A model generated the notes under the pieces. It searched no databases and was not told where the DNA came from. It saw only the letters and a program-made list of their open reading frames with translations. A program made the translations under genes and the position numbers. DNA of 64,000 nt from contig NW_020621936.1 in NCBI RefSeq assembly GCF_003573695.1, positions 186,001-250,000 on the forward strand, written 5' to 3'. This DNA comes from Papaver somniferum. Its lineage: Eukaryota; Streptophyta; Magnoliopsida; Ranunculales; Papaveraceae. Numbering within the stretch: position 1 is the stretch's first letter; every line of letters begins with the position of its first letter. This document shows, in pieces, positions 22,721-34,626 of the stretch.

Positions 22721-22934
22721 GTTAGACCTACTTCTCTTACTCATATGGAATACCCTGATCAACCTTATTATAAGTTTGATTAAATCCTTTTCTTTTGTTG
22801 GTTTAGCTTAGTTCCTTTTTTTTCTTCCTTCTTTAAAATGGGCCTTGTTGGTCTTGTAATTTTGTTCTCTGATTTTTAATAAAGCTGTTTGTTAAAAAAA
22901 AAAACATATCTTTAAGGAATTCAATAGAATGCTT

Positions 22935-23345
22935 GTTAGATGCGGGTTAGTCAAAGTCTTCAATTCGGCTGAAGCAACTCATATGACTATAAAGGACGCC
23001 AGCTAGGGGAATCAAGTATGCAGGGTATTGCGATATCCAAAAGTCGTAAGCACGAATGAAGTTGAATTGCTTGGAGGATCGATTCGTCTCAACTATATTC
23101 CAGTTCGACGTCTGATATTAGGCTAATGTTTATAGCAGGTTAATGCAGTGCGATGTTCTAACTGGATGAGGTCTCGGGGTTTTACTGCTAGATTGCAGGT
23201 TTCCTCGTTAATATTTTTTTTTTGATATTTTTGTGTTATTTCTTTTTCTCATTGTATTATTTATTAGTATAATTGAAATATCGCAAGTAGTATGTTAATC
23301 AACCTAGATATTTTTAGCTCAATTGTAAAGATCATGCAAGACTAG
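22935..23345 (+). repeat. Old LTR fragment related to the Sirevirus-like element
   Basis: The order of phrases matches the last third of the 2464-bp LTR (28010-28320): agctaggggaatcaagt, agtcgtaagca-type, gtttatagcaggttaatgcagtg, ggtctcggggttttactgc, tttcctcgttaa, and ataattgaaatatc. Divergence is high, so this is an older copy or a related subfamily. No internal region is attached. Confidence 0.6.
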
Positions 23346-25035
23346 TTCTTATTAAACCCGTGTCTTGAAATATATAAATTATAAAACATACTCTTGTTGG
23401 AGTTTAGATTTTCTACAGTTCAGATACATACTAGGTTGACCTTGATTTACAATCAGGAATAAGAATCTTAGTTCTGGAGATCTATACGTATTTGATTATA
23501 CAAGGATTTACCTATACAAGTTCACAAATGAAAAAGCTGACGGTGTACTAGGTACTCTCTCCTTTTCAAATTCTAAGTATCCACAAGTAAGTTGTTCTGG
23601 AATTAAAATGGTCATTGAATCGCAACCAGAAAAGATTGGGCATTTACAATGTCAGTATCCTAATTGCCTTGAAGAAGCACAATTTCTAGTATTGTCACTG
23701 GTATTATTAAAATGTAGAAGAACTGTGCAAAAATTTCAAACTTCAAGGAAAATTGAAGAAGTTAAAGTGCAAATACTACTGCTCATTAAAAAAACAAAAA
23801 AAATCCATTTTCGAAGCACAATGATTGAGTGCTTACATGAAAATCCACACTCCTGGAACAAAAAACTTAGATGAAAAAAAATTTCGAAAATTTTTTATGT
23901 ATCATTTTGTGAAACATATTAATTAATTGTAGTTATGTTTTAGTTTACTTAAGAGTTTGAATTTCATGAATATGGTGTAATGTGGTTTGTAACGTAGTTT
24001 TATTAATAATTTTAGGATATCTTATTAAAGTACATTGATAAGAAATACAAAAGATTAAGCAACCAACTTATCCTACTCGTAGACCCTAACTCACTTTCGT
24101 TGGAAGCACGGATATACTCATCATGTGTAACAAGCCTTTAAACCAGTTGGCAACATTAATGGATGAGTAGTATCTCCTGAGGGTTTACAGACCACAAAAT
24201 TTGCTCTAAATGGTCTCAATCTTCATCGAAAAATTCGGGAGGAGGATTAATTGTAGTTCCAAAACTATATTAGGGAACTTTGTCTTTAAATATTGATGTC
24301 TTTCATGAATTCAAAATCTCCTCATTTGGGCACAGAGTGGTTAATTTGTGCGAGTCTTTTTTGCAGCAAAATTAAAAATAAATTATTAAGTTTTTATTAA
24401 TTGGAAATAAATAAATTAAAATATCAAAAAGTAACTGGATAAAGATCTATAAGTACTTCAGTTGTCGTTGATTTGGGACAAAATGCTGGTTTGAAGGAAT
24501 ATAAAATCATTATTCCTTCCTAGATTATTTAATATCAATCATCTGCGTTTTGCATTGTTCCCTGCCGAGAATTTCCATTATCTCTTTTATAATAGTGCCT
24601 CAACCAGTTCCAGAAGGTATCACTTAGACATGCTTCTTCCTGGACATCTGAACGGATTGTTTGAGTGACCGAAGTTATGATGATAACTAAATCTTATTGT
24701 GAATCATATCTAGCCATAGTGCTTGAAGATATTTTTTTAATTGATTAGGTTGATGAGAATAACTTTCTACAGGACATGGAAAGCGGAAAAATAGATTTTG
24801 GTATTGTTTGTGTAGAAGAAGTAATTTTATAGGGATATTCTCGAAAGAGGAGTTGAATAAATATACGTTGAGATCTAATGGATCAAAATATAGAATCGTT
24901 AATGACAAATAGAAGGCCAATATTGAGTGTAACAAAAAAACATCTTTTTCATTAATAAATTTACCCCGCAATATAAATTAGAATACATAGAACACCACAT
25001 GCTATTGTTTAAATCATAGTATCATATATTACGTT
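23346..25035. other. AT-rich intergenic DNA, no gene seen
   Basis: No ORF with recognisable motifs and no clear repeat were found. Short ORFs at 23608-23874 (plus) and 24687-24971 (minus) look random. Confidence 0.5.
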
Positions 25036-25040
25036 AACAT

Positions 25041-25346
25041 CTGTTTGGTTGGAAGAATTTGAATCCTAGGAATTCAATTATCGGGTAATCCAATTCTTGG
25101 AATTGAATTCAAATCCAAAAATTAACATTTGGTTGAGGTAATTTGATTACTTTTTTTTTTAATCCTGGAATCCAATTCCATTGCACTATTAGACCAATTC
25201 AATGGAAATCTATTATTTCAGAGGGAATCGAATTCCTAGGAATAAAATTCTTAACTACATAGAGTTGATTTGTGTTGTTTGGTTCAAGGAATTGACCATA
25301 TGTCCCCAGAATTCGATTACCAAAAATTCAATTCTTGAACCAAACG
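25041..25346. mobile_element. MITE-like element with GAATTCAATT-rich ends
   Basis: The left end ctgtttggttggaagaattt is inverted at the right end (aattcttgaaccaaacg), about 300 bp apart. The interior is full of ggaattcaatt/aattgaattcc phrases. I see no clear target duplication, so the superfamily (Tourist or hAT-like) is open. Confidence 0.5.
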
Positions 25347-25520
25347 TGATGAAACAAGGATCATTCAAATCAACAACCTACGAATGCGTAGTCTCCGCTT
25401 TTCCGAACTAAATTGTACCTAGTGACACTACCGGTGTAATATATCCACGTGTATTTTCTTTGAAGTTTTAGTTTAATTTATCTCTGCTTTGAAGTTTCTT
25501 TTTTAATTGATTTTTATATT

Positions 25521-25915
25521 GGGAAATTTGGGAAAATGCCCAAATACGGGGTGTGATGTTGAAAATCTGCCCCAATGTTAAAAATAGTTGGAAAAATACT
25601 CCATTTCGTTAACATTGTCATCTAATCCAGTTAAGTCATATGCGTAAGGCCACCATCACCACCAGAAGCACCACCAAAACCGCCGCCGCCGCCATGAAAC
25701 TTTAAACCCCATACCCAAACCCTGGACCCTAAATTTTGAACCCTTAACCTTGAATTCTGAAGGGTGTATCTGTCTTCTTCTTTCTTTTGTGTATGTGGGC
25801 TCCCACAGATGACTTAACTGGGTTTTGACAGATTGGGGCATTTTTCCAAAATTTTAAATGTTGGGGATGATTCCCAACATTGCACCAGGTATTGGGAAAA
25901 TTTCCCACTTTTCCC
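25521..25915. mobile_element. Mutator-type MITE with long inverted arms
   Basis: The left arm (gggaaatttgggaaaatgcc, cccaatgtt, ttggaaaaatactcc, ccagttaagtcat) reappears inverted on the right (atgacttaactggg, ggggcatttttccaa, ccccaacatt-like, ttgggaaaatttccc). The arms are about 130-150 bp. The middle carries a GCC-triplet run and a CCCTGGACCC-type segment. The target duplication is not clear. Confidence 0.65.
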
Positions 25916-26140
25916 TTTTAGGATATATTAATTAAATACCTATAGTTTTAACACCCAACAAATATACCCTTATACAACAATAAATATACCCTTATAATCT
26001 AAAAACCTTATCCATTAAAAATAGATTACCTTAATACCCTCACTTATGATATTATTTTTCATTTAAAAGCCTTATTACTTAAAAAATTTATTTCTCTATT
26101 CCACCACCATTTCACCAGCACCACCGCCACCACCACCACT

Positions 26141-28604
26141 TGTTAGAGCATTGTTCAGTCGAACTCGCATGCGTTGCTATCTCAAGCATGTTTGTCAATA
26201 TTAGTGATCAAAACTATATGTCTTGATTTCGAGTATACTTATGACTAAGTCTCGGTCTAGGATAGTTAGGAACAGTTGAGCTCCAGACTCCATGGCGATT
26301 ATCTTGCAAAGACGAAGAACTACTCAAGGAACCAGTGGAACTTCATCCGACCAAAAGGTATGTGGAGACTTGAACTCATCTTGTCACTCAAAAGTCTATC
26401 TACTCTATCTCCTACTCTTGAGACAAATGTCGTATAAGTATGATAGTTTTCATACATACACATTTGCTATTTCGAGCCGAGTTTACTCGCCTATCTTTTT
26501 CTCGAAATACGTGTTGGTAAGCTTTTGCTTTAACCATCTTTATCTTTACCCGTGATAAAAGTCATGATGACGTTTCAATCTTGAAAATAGCTTTGATGAC
26601 GATAGTCGATTCTTTATGTATAACGACTGTTATAACATTATAGAAGAATGTTTCAATGATTGAAATGTAGAGTTGAGAATATGTATCCACCTATGGTTGT
26701 AAGCATATCTTGTGTTCGCACATTAGTGTATAAATCCATGTGCCAGAAACCAAGTGCGTGCATATGTGTGCATGCGTTATTGGTGAAGGAGACAAGTTGG
26801 GTACACGTACTGGCGGAAATTCACGTCCGTGAAATTCTGTTGAGTATGAAGTTTACGAACTCAAAAACCATTCACCTTAGGTACGCCTACCCGTACGCGT
26901 ACTGGCGGACAATTTTCACCCGAAAAGTCTGCTGAGTTTGGAAACTAAAACCAACTCAAAATCAGGTAGCTAAGGTATGTATACCCGTACGCGTACCCAA
27001 GCTAGTTATTTCTCAAATCGGTAGTTCATGGACTTAAAACAATAAATTCTAAGGAATTCAATCTTTGCAAACCTTGGGTATATTTTTCATGATTTGATTC
27101 AAATGAATCAAACCGATTTTGTTTCAATTGTGTTTATGTATAAAGATCTAAGCAATTGAACAACTCTTGAACTAGTCCTTATGAGACATTTGAACTAGTT
27201 ATGAGAAAGATGAATACGGTTAATATGAAAGCACTCATATGGCTAACCATTGGTCAACCATTTATGAACCAACCAATGTACACGTTTAGGTACGGTTACT
27301 CAAACCTAAATGAATACATTTTATTTGTGTGTGACAAGCTAAGTTTCAATCTAACGGTTGAAAGATATTAGATCGGATAAATCAGGTTTTTCATCTAACG
27401 GTGATTATTGAATGCTTTGTTACCAAGGTAACTTAGATTGCAAACCCTGATTTTAAAACTATATAAAGAGACGTCTAGCAACTGTGCAAAACTAATCCCC
27501 ACACCTCCTGTGTGATACTAGTTGGTTTTCTAGAGTCGATTCTCTTTTAATCGTAGGTTTCTTCTCGAGACCCTGTCGATTAACGACTGAAAGAATTCAT
27601 TGGGATTGTGAAGCCAGGCGAAACTACTTCTCTTGTAGTTGAGCGATCTGATCTTGCCATTTTCTATTGTACGAGTTCAATTGAATAATTGACTTGAGAT
27701 TATATCTCCGATAGGGCAATATAAAAATAAATCACAAACATCTTCGTCTCATCGTTTGTGATTCCACAATATCTTGTTTCGCTACCATATGATTTAGATT
27801 ATTGTGAAGTGATTGATAATACTAGGCCGTTCTTCGAGAATATAAGCACGGTTTATCAATTGGTTCTTTCACCTTGATTTTTATCAAAAGACTGAACAAA
27901 ACTTTTAGGTTTATCTGTGGGAGACATATTTATCTATCCTTGTAGACTTTTCTGTGTGATACATATTTGTTTATTAAAGTCTTCGACTTTGGGTCTTAGC
28001 AACTTTTGGTTGTGGGTGAGACCAGCTAAGGGAATCAAGTGCGTAGTATCCTGCTGGGATCAGTGACGTAAGGAGCGCAACTGTACCTTGAATCAGTGTG
28101 AGATTGATTAGGGTTCAACTACAGTCTAGACCGAAGTTAGTTTGTAGTAGGCTAGTGTCTGTAGCGGCTTAATACAGTGTTGTGTTCAATCTGGACTAGG
28201 TCCCGGGGTTTTTCTGCATTTGCGGTTTCCTCGTTAACAAAATTTCTGGTGTCTGTGTTATTTCTATTCCACATTATATTTTGTCATATAATTGAAATAT
28301 CACAGATTCTGCGTTGTATCGATCAATAGTGAAATCCAACCTTTGGTTGTTGATTGGATATTTATTGATCCTTGGATATTGGTCTTTGGTACCATCCAAG
28401 TTTATCTCTTTTGTATTTGATCGAGACTCGCAGATTGCTTGAGTAAGATTTAAATCAAGAGATAGAGATATTAACTCCTTGATATACTTTTTATTAAGAT
28501 TAAGTATGACTGTCTAGTTGATTCTCTTAAAAGTATATTAGATTTAGTCCATATAGATTTCTAATCGAAATATTGGGTGAGGTTGTTAGACCCCCTCATT
28601 TTCA
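26141..28604 (+). repeat. 5' LTR of the Sirevirus-like element (2464 bp)
   Basis: Starts tgttagagcattg and ends ctcattttca. An actatataaagag (about 27458-27470) is a plausible TATA box. In the first 310 bases it differs from the 3' LTR at five positions by eye. ORFs inside (for example 26292-26555) occur identically in both LTRs and have no recognisable motif. Confidence 0.9.
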
Positions 28605-28606
28605 AT

Positions 28607-28621
28607 TGGTATCATAGCAGG
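28607..28621 (+). other. Primer binding site of the Sirevirus-like element
   Basis: tggtatcatagcagg starts two bases after the LTR end and differs by one base from the usual Met-tRNA site tggtatcagagcagg. Confidence 0.8.
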
Positions 28622-28708
28622 CAAACACGTTTAAAAGACCTTACAAGTCTGTGTTTGTAGCAATCTGATTCTGTGGACAAAGCCGTATTTCTTATCTACG
28701 CATAGTCT

Positions 28709-29821
28709 ATGGCTTCCCATACTTTTGACTATGTCAAGTGTCTTGCTTTTTCCTCAAAGAATAATTCCTTAGATGATTCTTCCGAATCCAGAGAAAGAAA
28801 TGAGACAATTGACGGGATGTCAGAGGTAGAAAGGAATACCACCAGAACCAAAAAAAATCCAACTGAGACGACTGATATTCACAATCATTCTCAACTCTTG
28901 GATGAATTTGAGAAGTCTCTTAGTCGAGAACGTGAACTCTATAAGATCATTGAATCCTTCTCAAACAATATCAAAAGACTCACTCAAGAAAATATACTAC
29001 AACAAGAAAATATTAGTACTCTTGAGAATATTGTCAAAGAGGGAACAATTAGAGAAAAACGTTTAATTGAGACACACTTCTCTGATTTGAACAACCTTCG
29101 TGTTGAAACAGAGAATATTGCTGCATCGCTTCACCTAGCCAAAAATTAGTCTTTCTCCTTGACTAAGGAAAACACTGTAATGAGAAATTCTTCTGTGTCA
29201 CGTGTTGATTCTCAATATAAGTTACACATGAAGAAAAACTCACCAAACGAAGTTCCTACAAAATATATTCGGCAAACTTCCAATTTGGACATGGGTTTGA
29301 AACAGATGCCTTTCAACAATTCTCCTCCAAGAACCTGTACATTCTGTGGGAAAAAGAATCACTATGCTATCCACTGTTTTGCTAGGAGGAAACAAATTTC
29401 TAAACTTCATAATTTTCTTCTTTTCACTGTCAATGGAACAAATAGTTGGTCGACTACTACAGTGAATCACATGCCCACAGAAAACCAGAAACATTACAAA
29501 TATGATCTCTTTCCAAGAAGTCATCACAAGGTTCAAGTGCTTTCTAGCGGTAAAAACTCTTGTGCTACTGATAAAAGCATTCTCTGTGTTTATAAGACTG
29601 TTTCTGGTAAATCTAAGTCTAGAAAATGGATCCCTCTCTATCCTGATCCTCTTGAACCAGTTGCAAGAGGTCCTAGATTTAGTCCTCAAAAAGGGACCTC
29701 TGACGGATATGCTAAACGAGTTATGTCTTACTCGTCCGGAATGAGTGTCAATCGAAGAAAGAAGGAAAAACAAAGAAAATGTTCATTTAATGAGCTGAAG
29801 GCTCATACTTGTGTAAATTAA
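28709..29821 (+). CDS. Gag-like protein with coiled coil and CCHC zinc knuckle, one in-frame TAG
   Basis: A single frame of about 370 codons starts at 28709 (MASHTFDYVKCLAF) and is broken only by a TAG at 29147-29149. Residues about 65-145 form a charged heptad-like region (FEKSLSRERELYKIIESFSN) typical of Sirevirus gag. After the TAG comes the knuckle CTFCGKKNHYAIHCFARRK (CX2CX4HX4C, about 29338-29395), then a basic Ser-rich tail ending RRKKEKQRKCSFNELKAH. The conserved UBN2 gag core is absent, so this corresponds to the C-terminal half of Sirevirus gag. It would bind and pack RNA. Whether the TAG is real or is read through cannot be seen. Confidence 0.7.
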
Positions 29822-30275
29822 TCACAAGGCTGAAGTCTCATCGACAAAAATCCTAGTAGCGTGAGAATTGAATAGGTATACTTTTGGCAAAGTGTCTCAT
29901 ATTATCTGGCTAATTTCTTATCGTTCTTAGATGGATTGTCAGTCAAACACTCTTACATGAGTATTTCCTTTATATACATGTTCTATCGTTTCTCTTTTAA
30001 TTCTTCTTCGTTGCTTGAGTCCCTAGAGGTAAGATGCATGGGTATTGTGCAGACTATCTTCACAAATAACCATTTTGGCTAGGTCTTTATGGACCTCCCA
30101 TTCGATGAGTGTTCGAACGGTCTCTTGGCTCAAGTACTGTATTTATTATCGTCTATCAATATAGATAATGGATCACCAAGCTATAGAAGACATGTTCCTC
30201 TAGGGTATAGACGTTCATTAGTCTTTTTATAAAATCGTTTGTAGACTTCCTTGTTCTCTAAAAAGATACAGTTTC

Positions 30276-30695
30276 ATGGCTCCTGTAACTAGAGGCTCAA
30301 CAAGCAGGGATGCAGTCGAAGCAGCTAACGAGTATCTATGTAAAGGAATTTCTTCCTCAAAAGTGAAGGCTACACATAATGGAGTTGGTTCTTCCTCTAT
30401 TTGGTTCGTGTCTTTTTATCAGCTTGACGATAACTTCAGGGGCTTGGTGAAAGAATTTATCAACAAAAGAAACAGTTTAAAATCTCAAATTGTTTCGTCT
30501 TTAGAAGAGTTAATTCACTATGAACGAATGTTATCTCTAACAACGAACACCGTGCGTGAACTAAAAAGAGAACTTAGTGAGTTGACAGATATTTCTAAAG
30601 ATTTGGAGGAATTGAACGATCCCATAATCAATGAGTTTTTCAATAATGAGAAGGAATTCTCAGTAGAGACCTTGAGAAAGCTCTATGATGCCTAG
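30276..30695 (+). CDS. 139-residue coiled-coil protein of the Sirevirus-like element
   Basis: The ORF starts MAPVTRGSTSRDAVEAANEY and runs to 30695 without a break. Residues about 55-130 are helical and charged, with heptad-like Leu spacing (LVKEFINKRNSLKSQIVSSL, then ELKRELSELTDISKDLEEL). There is no signal peptide or membrane segment. Sireviruses often carry an additional ORF with coiled coils (some called envelope-like) between pol and the 3' LTR, and this one sits in that place. No function can be given. It is preserved better than the gag frame. Confidence 0.6.
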   Translation: MAPVTRGSTSRDAVEAANEYLCKGISSSKVKATHNGVGSSSIWFVSFYQLDDNFRGLVKEFINKRNSLKSQIVSSLEELIHYERMLSLTTNTVRELKRELSELTDISKDLEELNDPIINEFFNNEKEFSVETLRKLYDA

Positions 30696-32157
30696 TAAAT
30701 CTTCTATTTTTCTTGTTTTATTTAAAAGAATAACTAGAGTTTGGAATAGCCATTATTGTGAGTACACATAACTATATCCATCGTTTTTTCATCTTTATTT
30801 TTTAGGTTTATTTATTTAAATTCTAAAAATTGTTTGGAAGATGATTTTTGCAGTATTAATCTTTATGGTTTTATATATTGCAATATGTTATGGGATATGT
30901 GTGTTTGCGTCCGTGAACTATTATTGTCCCATAAGATGTCAAAAGTTATCTCTTTTATATGTCGATATGCGAGTATTGATATAAGATCGATGAACTTCTG
31001 ACAAACAAAAGTTAAGCCTATTATATCAATTGTTGATGGAAGATAGGTTAAAATCTTTTGTTTACAAGGATTATGTCTATTGTATGTCATTGTGCAAATA
31101 GTGATGGAAAATAGAATAAATCCGTGTATATGTCGCAGTATTGATCATTCCCTGATCCATATTTTATGTGTATACTGCAATGCTCCATAAATTTTTCTTG
31201 TGTTGAGCATAAGACGATTGAGTTAATCATTCTTTATGGTGAACTTAGTCGTAGCTCCGTAATCTCTCTTATGTCGAGCATTTCCAACTAGATTAATCAT
31301 AGATTCGTTTGTGGTTATTTTGGTTGTGTATTCCGATTAAATTAATCATGGGTTCTCTTGTGGTTAGTTTAATTGAGAATTTTGGATATAGAAAATCATC
31401 TCTTTATGGTTTTTGGTATCCAATAAAATCCTTCTTTTCTTGTAAAAGTAAGGTCGCTCTTGTTGTTCTCTTTGGAATGACATCAAATGGGGGAGAGTTC
31501 TCTTGAACTTGCGCTTAATTTCCATATCTTTGTGGGGAGTGCGGCCATGGAATTATTTAGGGGTTATCTTGTATCTTTATAAACTCCTTGATGAATGCAT
31601 TTAGCCTCGGCTTTATGATTGCATCTAAACAAGTTGACATGTACATTTCTTTGGTCTTGAAGCGTCTTCTTGGAAATTTCATTAGGATCCCGTTTACGTA
31701 CATTTGGAAATTTTATTGACAAAAAGAGGGAGAATTAATGTGTAGTTCACACTACAAATACATATGATTTACGTGCTTTACGGGTCATTATGTAAGGGGG
31801 AGTGGTTTTCATGTTGAGACGAAAGTATTGACTAAGGGGGAGTGATACATATCACCATAGTATTGTTTTCGAAATTGTGATATGAGAACTTTGATGTTGT
31901 GTAATAATACTATGACACTGTATAACAATGATCGAGAGCTTTTGTTTTCTCATTGTTATGGCTACGGAACTTCAACAACTATGATGTTGAATTGAACATC
32001 TATGGAATCATGGGAGTACTTGGAAAAGACGAAGTTTTCAAGTAACGTTGAAGCACCAAGGATATCAAGCATGTGGACGAGAAGCTACAAAGTTTTATTT
32101 ATTTTGTAATCCATATGTATTGATAGTTTTGTCACTAAAATTGACAAAGGGGGAGAT
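30696..32157 (+). other. 3' non-coding region with five polypurine tracts
   Basis: No coding is seen. Purine tracts with the core (a/g)gggg(g)ag occur at 31484-31497 (aaatgggggagag), 31721-31733 (aaaaagagggaga), 31793-31803 (taagggggagt), 31833-31843 (taagggggagt) and 32144-32157 (acaaagggggagat), the last adjoining the 3' LTR. Tracts in series before the 3' LTR are a known Sirevirus trait; the last is the one expected to prime plus-strand DNA. Confidence 0.7.
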
Positions 32158-34621
32158 TATTAGAGCATTGCTCGGTCGAACTCGCATGCGTTGCTATCTC
32201 AAGCATGTTTGTCAATATTAGTGATCAAAACTATATGTCTTGATTTCTAGTATACTTATGACTAAGTCTCGGTCTAGGATAGTTAGGAACAGTTGAGCTC
32301 CAGACTCCATGGCGATTATCTTGCAAAGACGAAGAACTACTCAAGGAACCAGTGGAACTTCATCCGACCAAAAGGTATGTGGAGACTTGAACTCATCTTG
32401 TCACTCAAAAGTCTATCTACTCTATCTCCTACTCTTGAGACAAAAGTCGTATAAGTATGATAGTTTTCATACATACACATTTGCTATTTCGAGCCGAGTT
32501 TACTCGCCTATCTTTTTCTCGAAATACGTGTTGGTAAGCTTTTGCTTTAACCATCTTCATCTTTACCCGTGACGAAAGTCATGATGACGTTTCAATCTTG
32601 AAAATAGCTTTGATGAAGATAGTCGATTCTTTATGTCTAACGACTGTTATAACATTATAGAAGAATGTTTCAATGATTGAAATGTAGAGTTGAGAATATG
32701 TATCCACCTATGGATGTAACCATATCGTGTGTTCGCACATTAGTGTATAAATCCATGTGCCAGAAACCAAGTGCGTGCATATGTGTGCATGCAGTATTGA
32801 TGAAGGAGACAAGTTGGGTACACGTACTGGCGGAAATTCACGTCCGTGAAATTCTGCTGAGTTTGAAGTTTACGAACTCAAAAACCAGTCACCTTAGGTA
32901 CGCGTACCTGTACGCGTACTGGCGGAACCTTTTCACCCGAAAAAGTCTGCTCAGTTTGGAAACTAAAACCAACTCAAAATCCGGTAGCTATGATACGCAT
33001 ACCCGTACACATATCCAAGCTAGTTATTTCTCAAATCGGTAGTTCATGGACTTAAACCAATAAATTATAAGGAATGCAATCTTTGCAAACTGTGGGTATA
33101 TTGTTCATGAATTTATTCAAATGAATCAAACCGATTTTGTTTCAATTGTGTCTATTATAAAGACCTAAGCAATTGAAAAACTCTTGAACTAGTTCTTATG
33201 AGTCATTTGAACTAGTTATGAGAAAGATGAATACGGTTAATATGAAAGCACTCATATGGCTAACCATTGGTCAACCATTTGTGAACCAACCAATGTACAC
33301 GTTTAGGTATGGTTACTCAAACCTAAATGAATACATTTCATTTATGTGTGACAAGCTAAGTTTCGATCTAACGGTTGAAAGATATTAGCTTGGATAAATC
33401 AGGTTTTTCATCTAACGGTGATTATTGAATGCTCTGTTACCAAGGTAACTTAGATTGCAAACCCTGATTTGAAAACTATATAAGGAGACGTCTAGCAACT
33501 GTCCAAAACTAATCCCTACACCTGCTGTGTGATACTAGTTGGTTTGCTAGAGTCGATTCTCCTTTAATCGTAGGTTTCTTCTCGAGACCCTGTCGATTAA
33601 CGACATAAAGACTTCATTGGGATTGTGAAGCCAGACGAAACTACTTCTCTTGTAGTTGAGCGATCTGATCTTGCCATTTTCTATCGTACGAGTTCAATTG
33701 AATAATTGACTTGAGATTATGTCTCTGATAGGGCAAGATAAAAATAAATCACAAACATATTCGTTTCATCCTTTGTGATTCCATAATATCTAGTTTCGCT
33801 ACCATACGATTTAGATTATTGTGAGGTGATTGATAATACTAGGTTGTTCTTCGGGAATTAACTCCAGTTTATCAATTGGTTCTTGTTCACCTTGATTTTT
33901 ATCAAAATACAGAACAAAACTTTTAGGTTTATCTGTGGGAGACATATTTATCTATCCTTGTAGACTTTTCTGTGTGATACAAATATGTTTATTAAAGTCT
34001 TCGATTTTGGGTCGTAGCAACTCTTGGTTGTGGGTGAGATCAGCTAAGGGAATCAAGTGCGTAGTATCCTGCTGGGATCAGAGACGTAAGGAGCGCAACT
34101 GTACCTTGAATCAGTGTGAGATTGATTAGGGTTCAACTACAGTCCAAACTGAAGTTAGTTTGTAGTTGGCTAGTGTCTGTAGCGGCTTAATACAGTGTGG
34201 TGTTCAATCTGGACTAGGTCTCGGGGTTTTTCTTCATTTGCGGTTTCCTCGTTAACAAAATTTCTAGTGTCTGTGTTATTTCTATTCCGCATTATATTTT
34301 GTTATGTAATTGAAATATCACAGGTTGTGCGTTGTATCGATCAATAGTGAAATCCAACCTTTGGTTGTTGATTGGATATTGATTGATCCTTGGATATTGG
34401 TCTTTGGTGCCATCCAAGTTTATATCTCTTGTATTTAATTGAGACTCGCAGATTGCTTGAGTAAGATTTAAATCAAGAGATAGAGATATTAACTCCTTGA
34501 TATACTTTTTATTAAGATTGAGTTGACTGTCTAGTTGATTCTCTTAAAAGTATATTAGAGTTAGTCCATACAGATTGGTAATCGAAATATTGGGTGAGGT
34601 TGTTAGACCCCCGCATTTTCA
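32158..34621 (+). repeat. 3' LTR of the Sirevirus-like element (2464 bp)
   Basis: Starts tattagagcattg (TG changed to TA) and ends cgcattttca, followed by the target copy ccact at 34622-34626. Same total length as the 5' LTR although small compensating insertions and deletions are present. Confidence 0.9.
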
Positions 34622-34626
34622 CCACT

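Larger units (their letters stand above)
15278..22903 (+). mobile_element. L1-type LINE with RNase H, interrupted by a DNA transposon
   Basis: The element is flanked by the 10-base direct repeat acatatcttt at 15268-15277 and 22904-22913, with a poly(A) tail at 22894-22904. It carries a 5' leader, an ORF1 with a CCHC knuckle, and an ORF2 with endonuclease, reverse transcriptase, zf-RVT and RNase H. A 2002-bp element plus a 10-bp duplication (18126-20137) sits inside ORF2, so the LINE itself is about 5.6 kb, near full length for plant L1. Several frameshifts and stops show it is dead. Confidence 0.93.
26141..34621 (+). mobile_element. Sirevirus-like non-autonomous LTR retrotransposon, 8481 bp, no pol
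   Basis: Two 2464-bp LTRs (26141-28604 and 32158-34621) are flanked by a perfect 5-bp target duplication, ccact (26136-26140 and 34622-34626). A Met-tRNA-type primer site follows the 5' LTR. The 3553-bp interior encodes a gag-like protein with CCHC knuckle and a separate coiled-coil protein, but no protease, integrase or reverse transcriptase. Several gggggag polypurine tracts precede the 3' LTR. Long LTRs, many polypurine tracts and an extra coiled-coil ORF are features of the Sirevirus (Maximus/SIRE) branch of copia; lack of pol makes it a LARD-like derivative dependent on a partner. Confidence 0.9.

Noticed and set aside
26292..26555. 87-codon ORF repeated at 32309-32572
   Set aside because: It lies in both LTRs and is copied only because the LTR is repeated; no domain and no sign of coding.
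29240..29773. 177-codon minus ORF
   Set aside because: It is antisense to the gag-like frame with CCHC knuckle; its composition follows from that frame.
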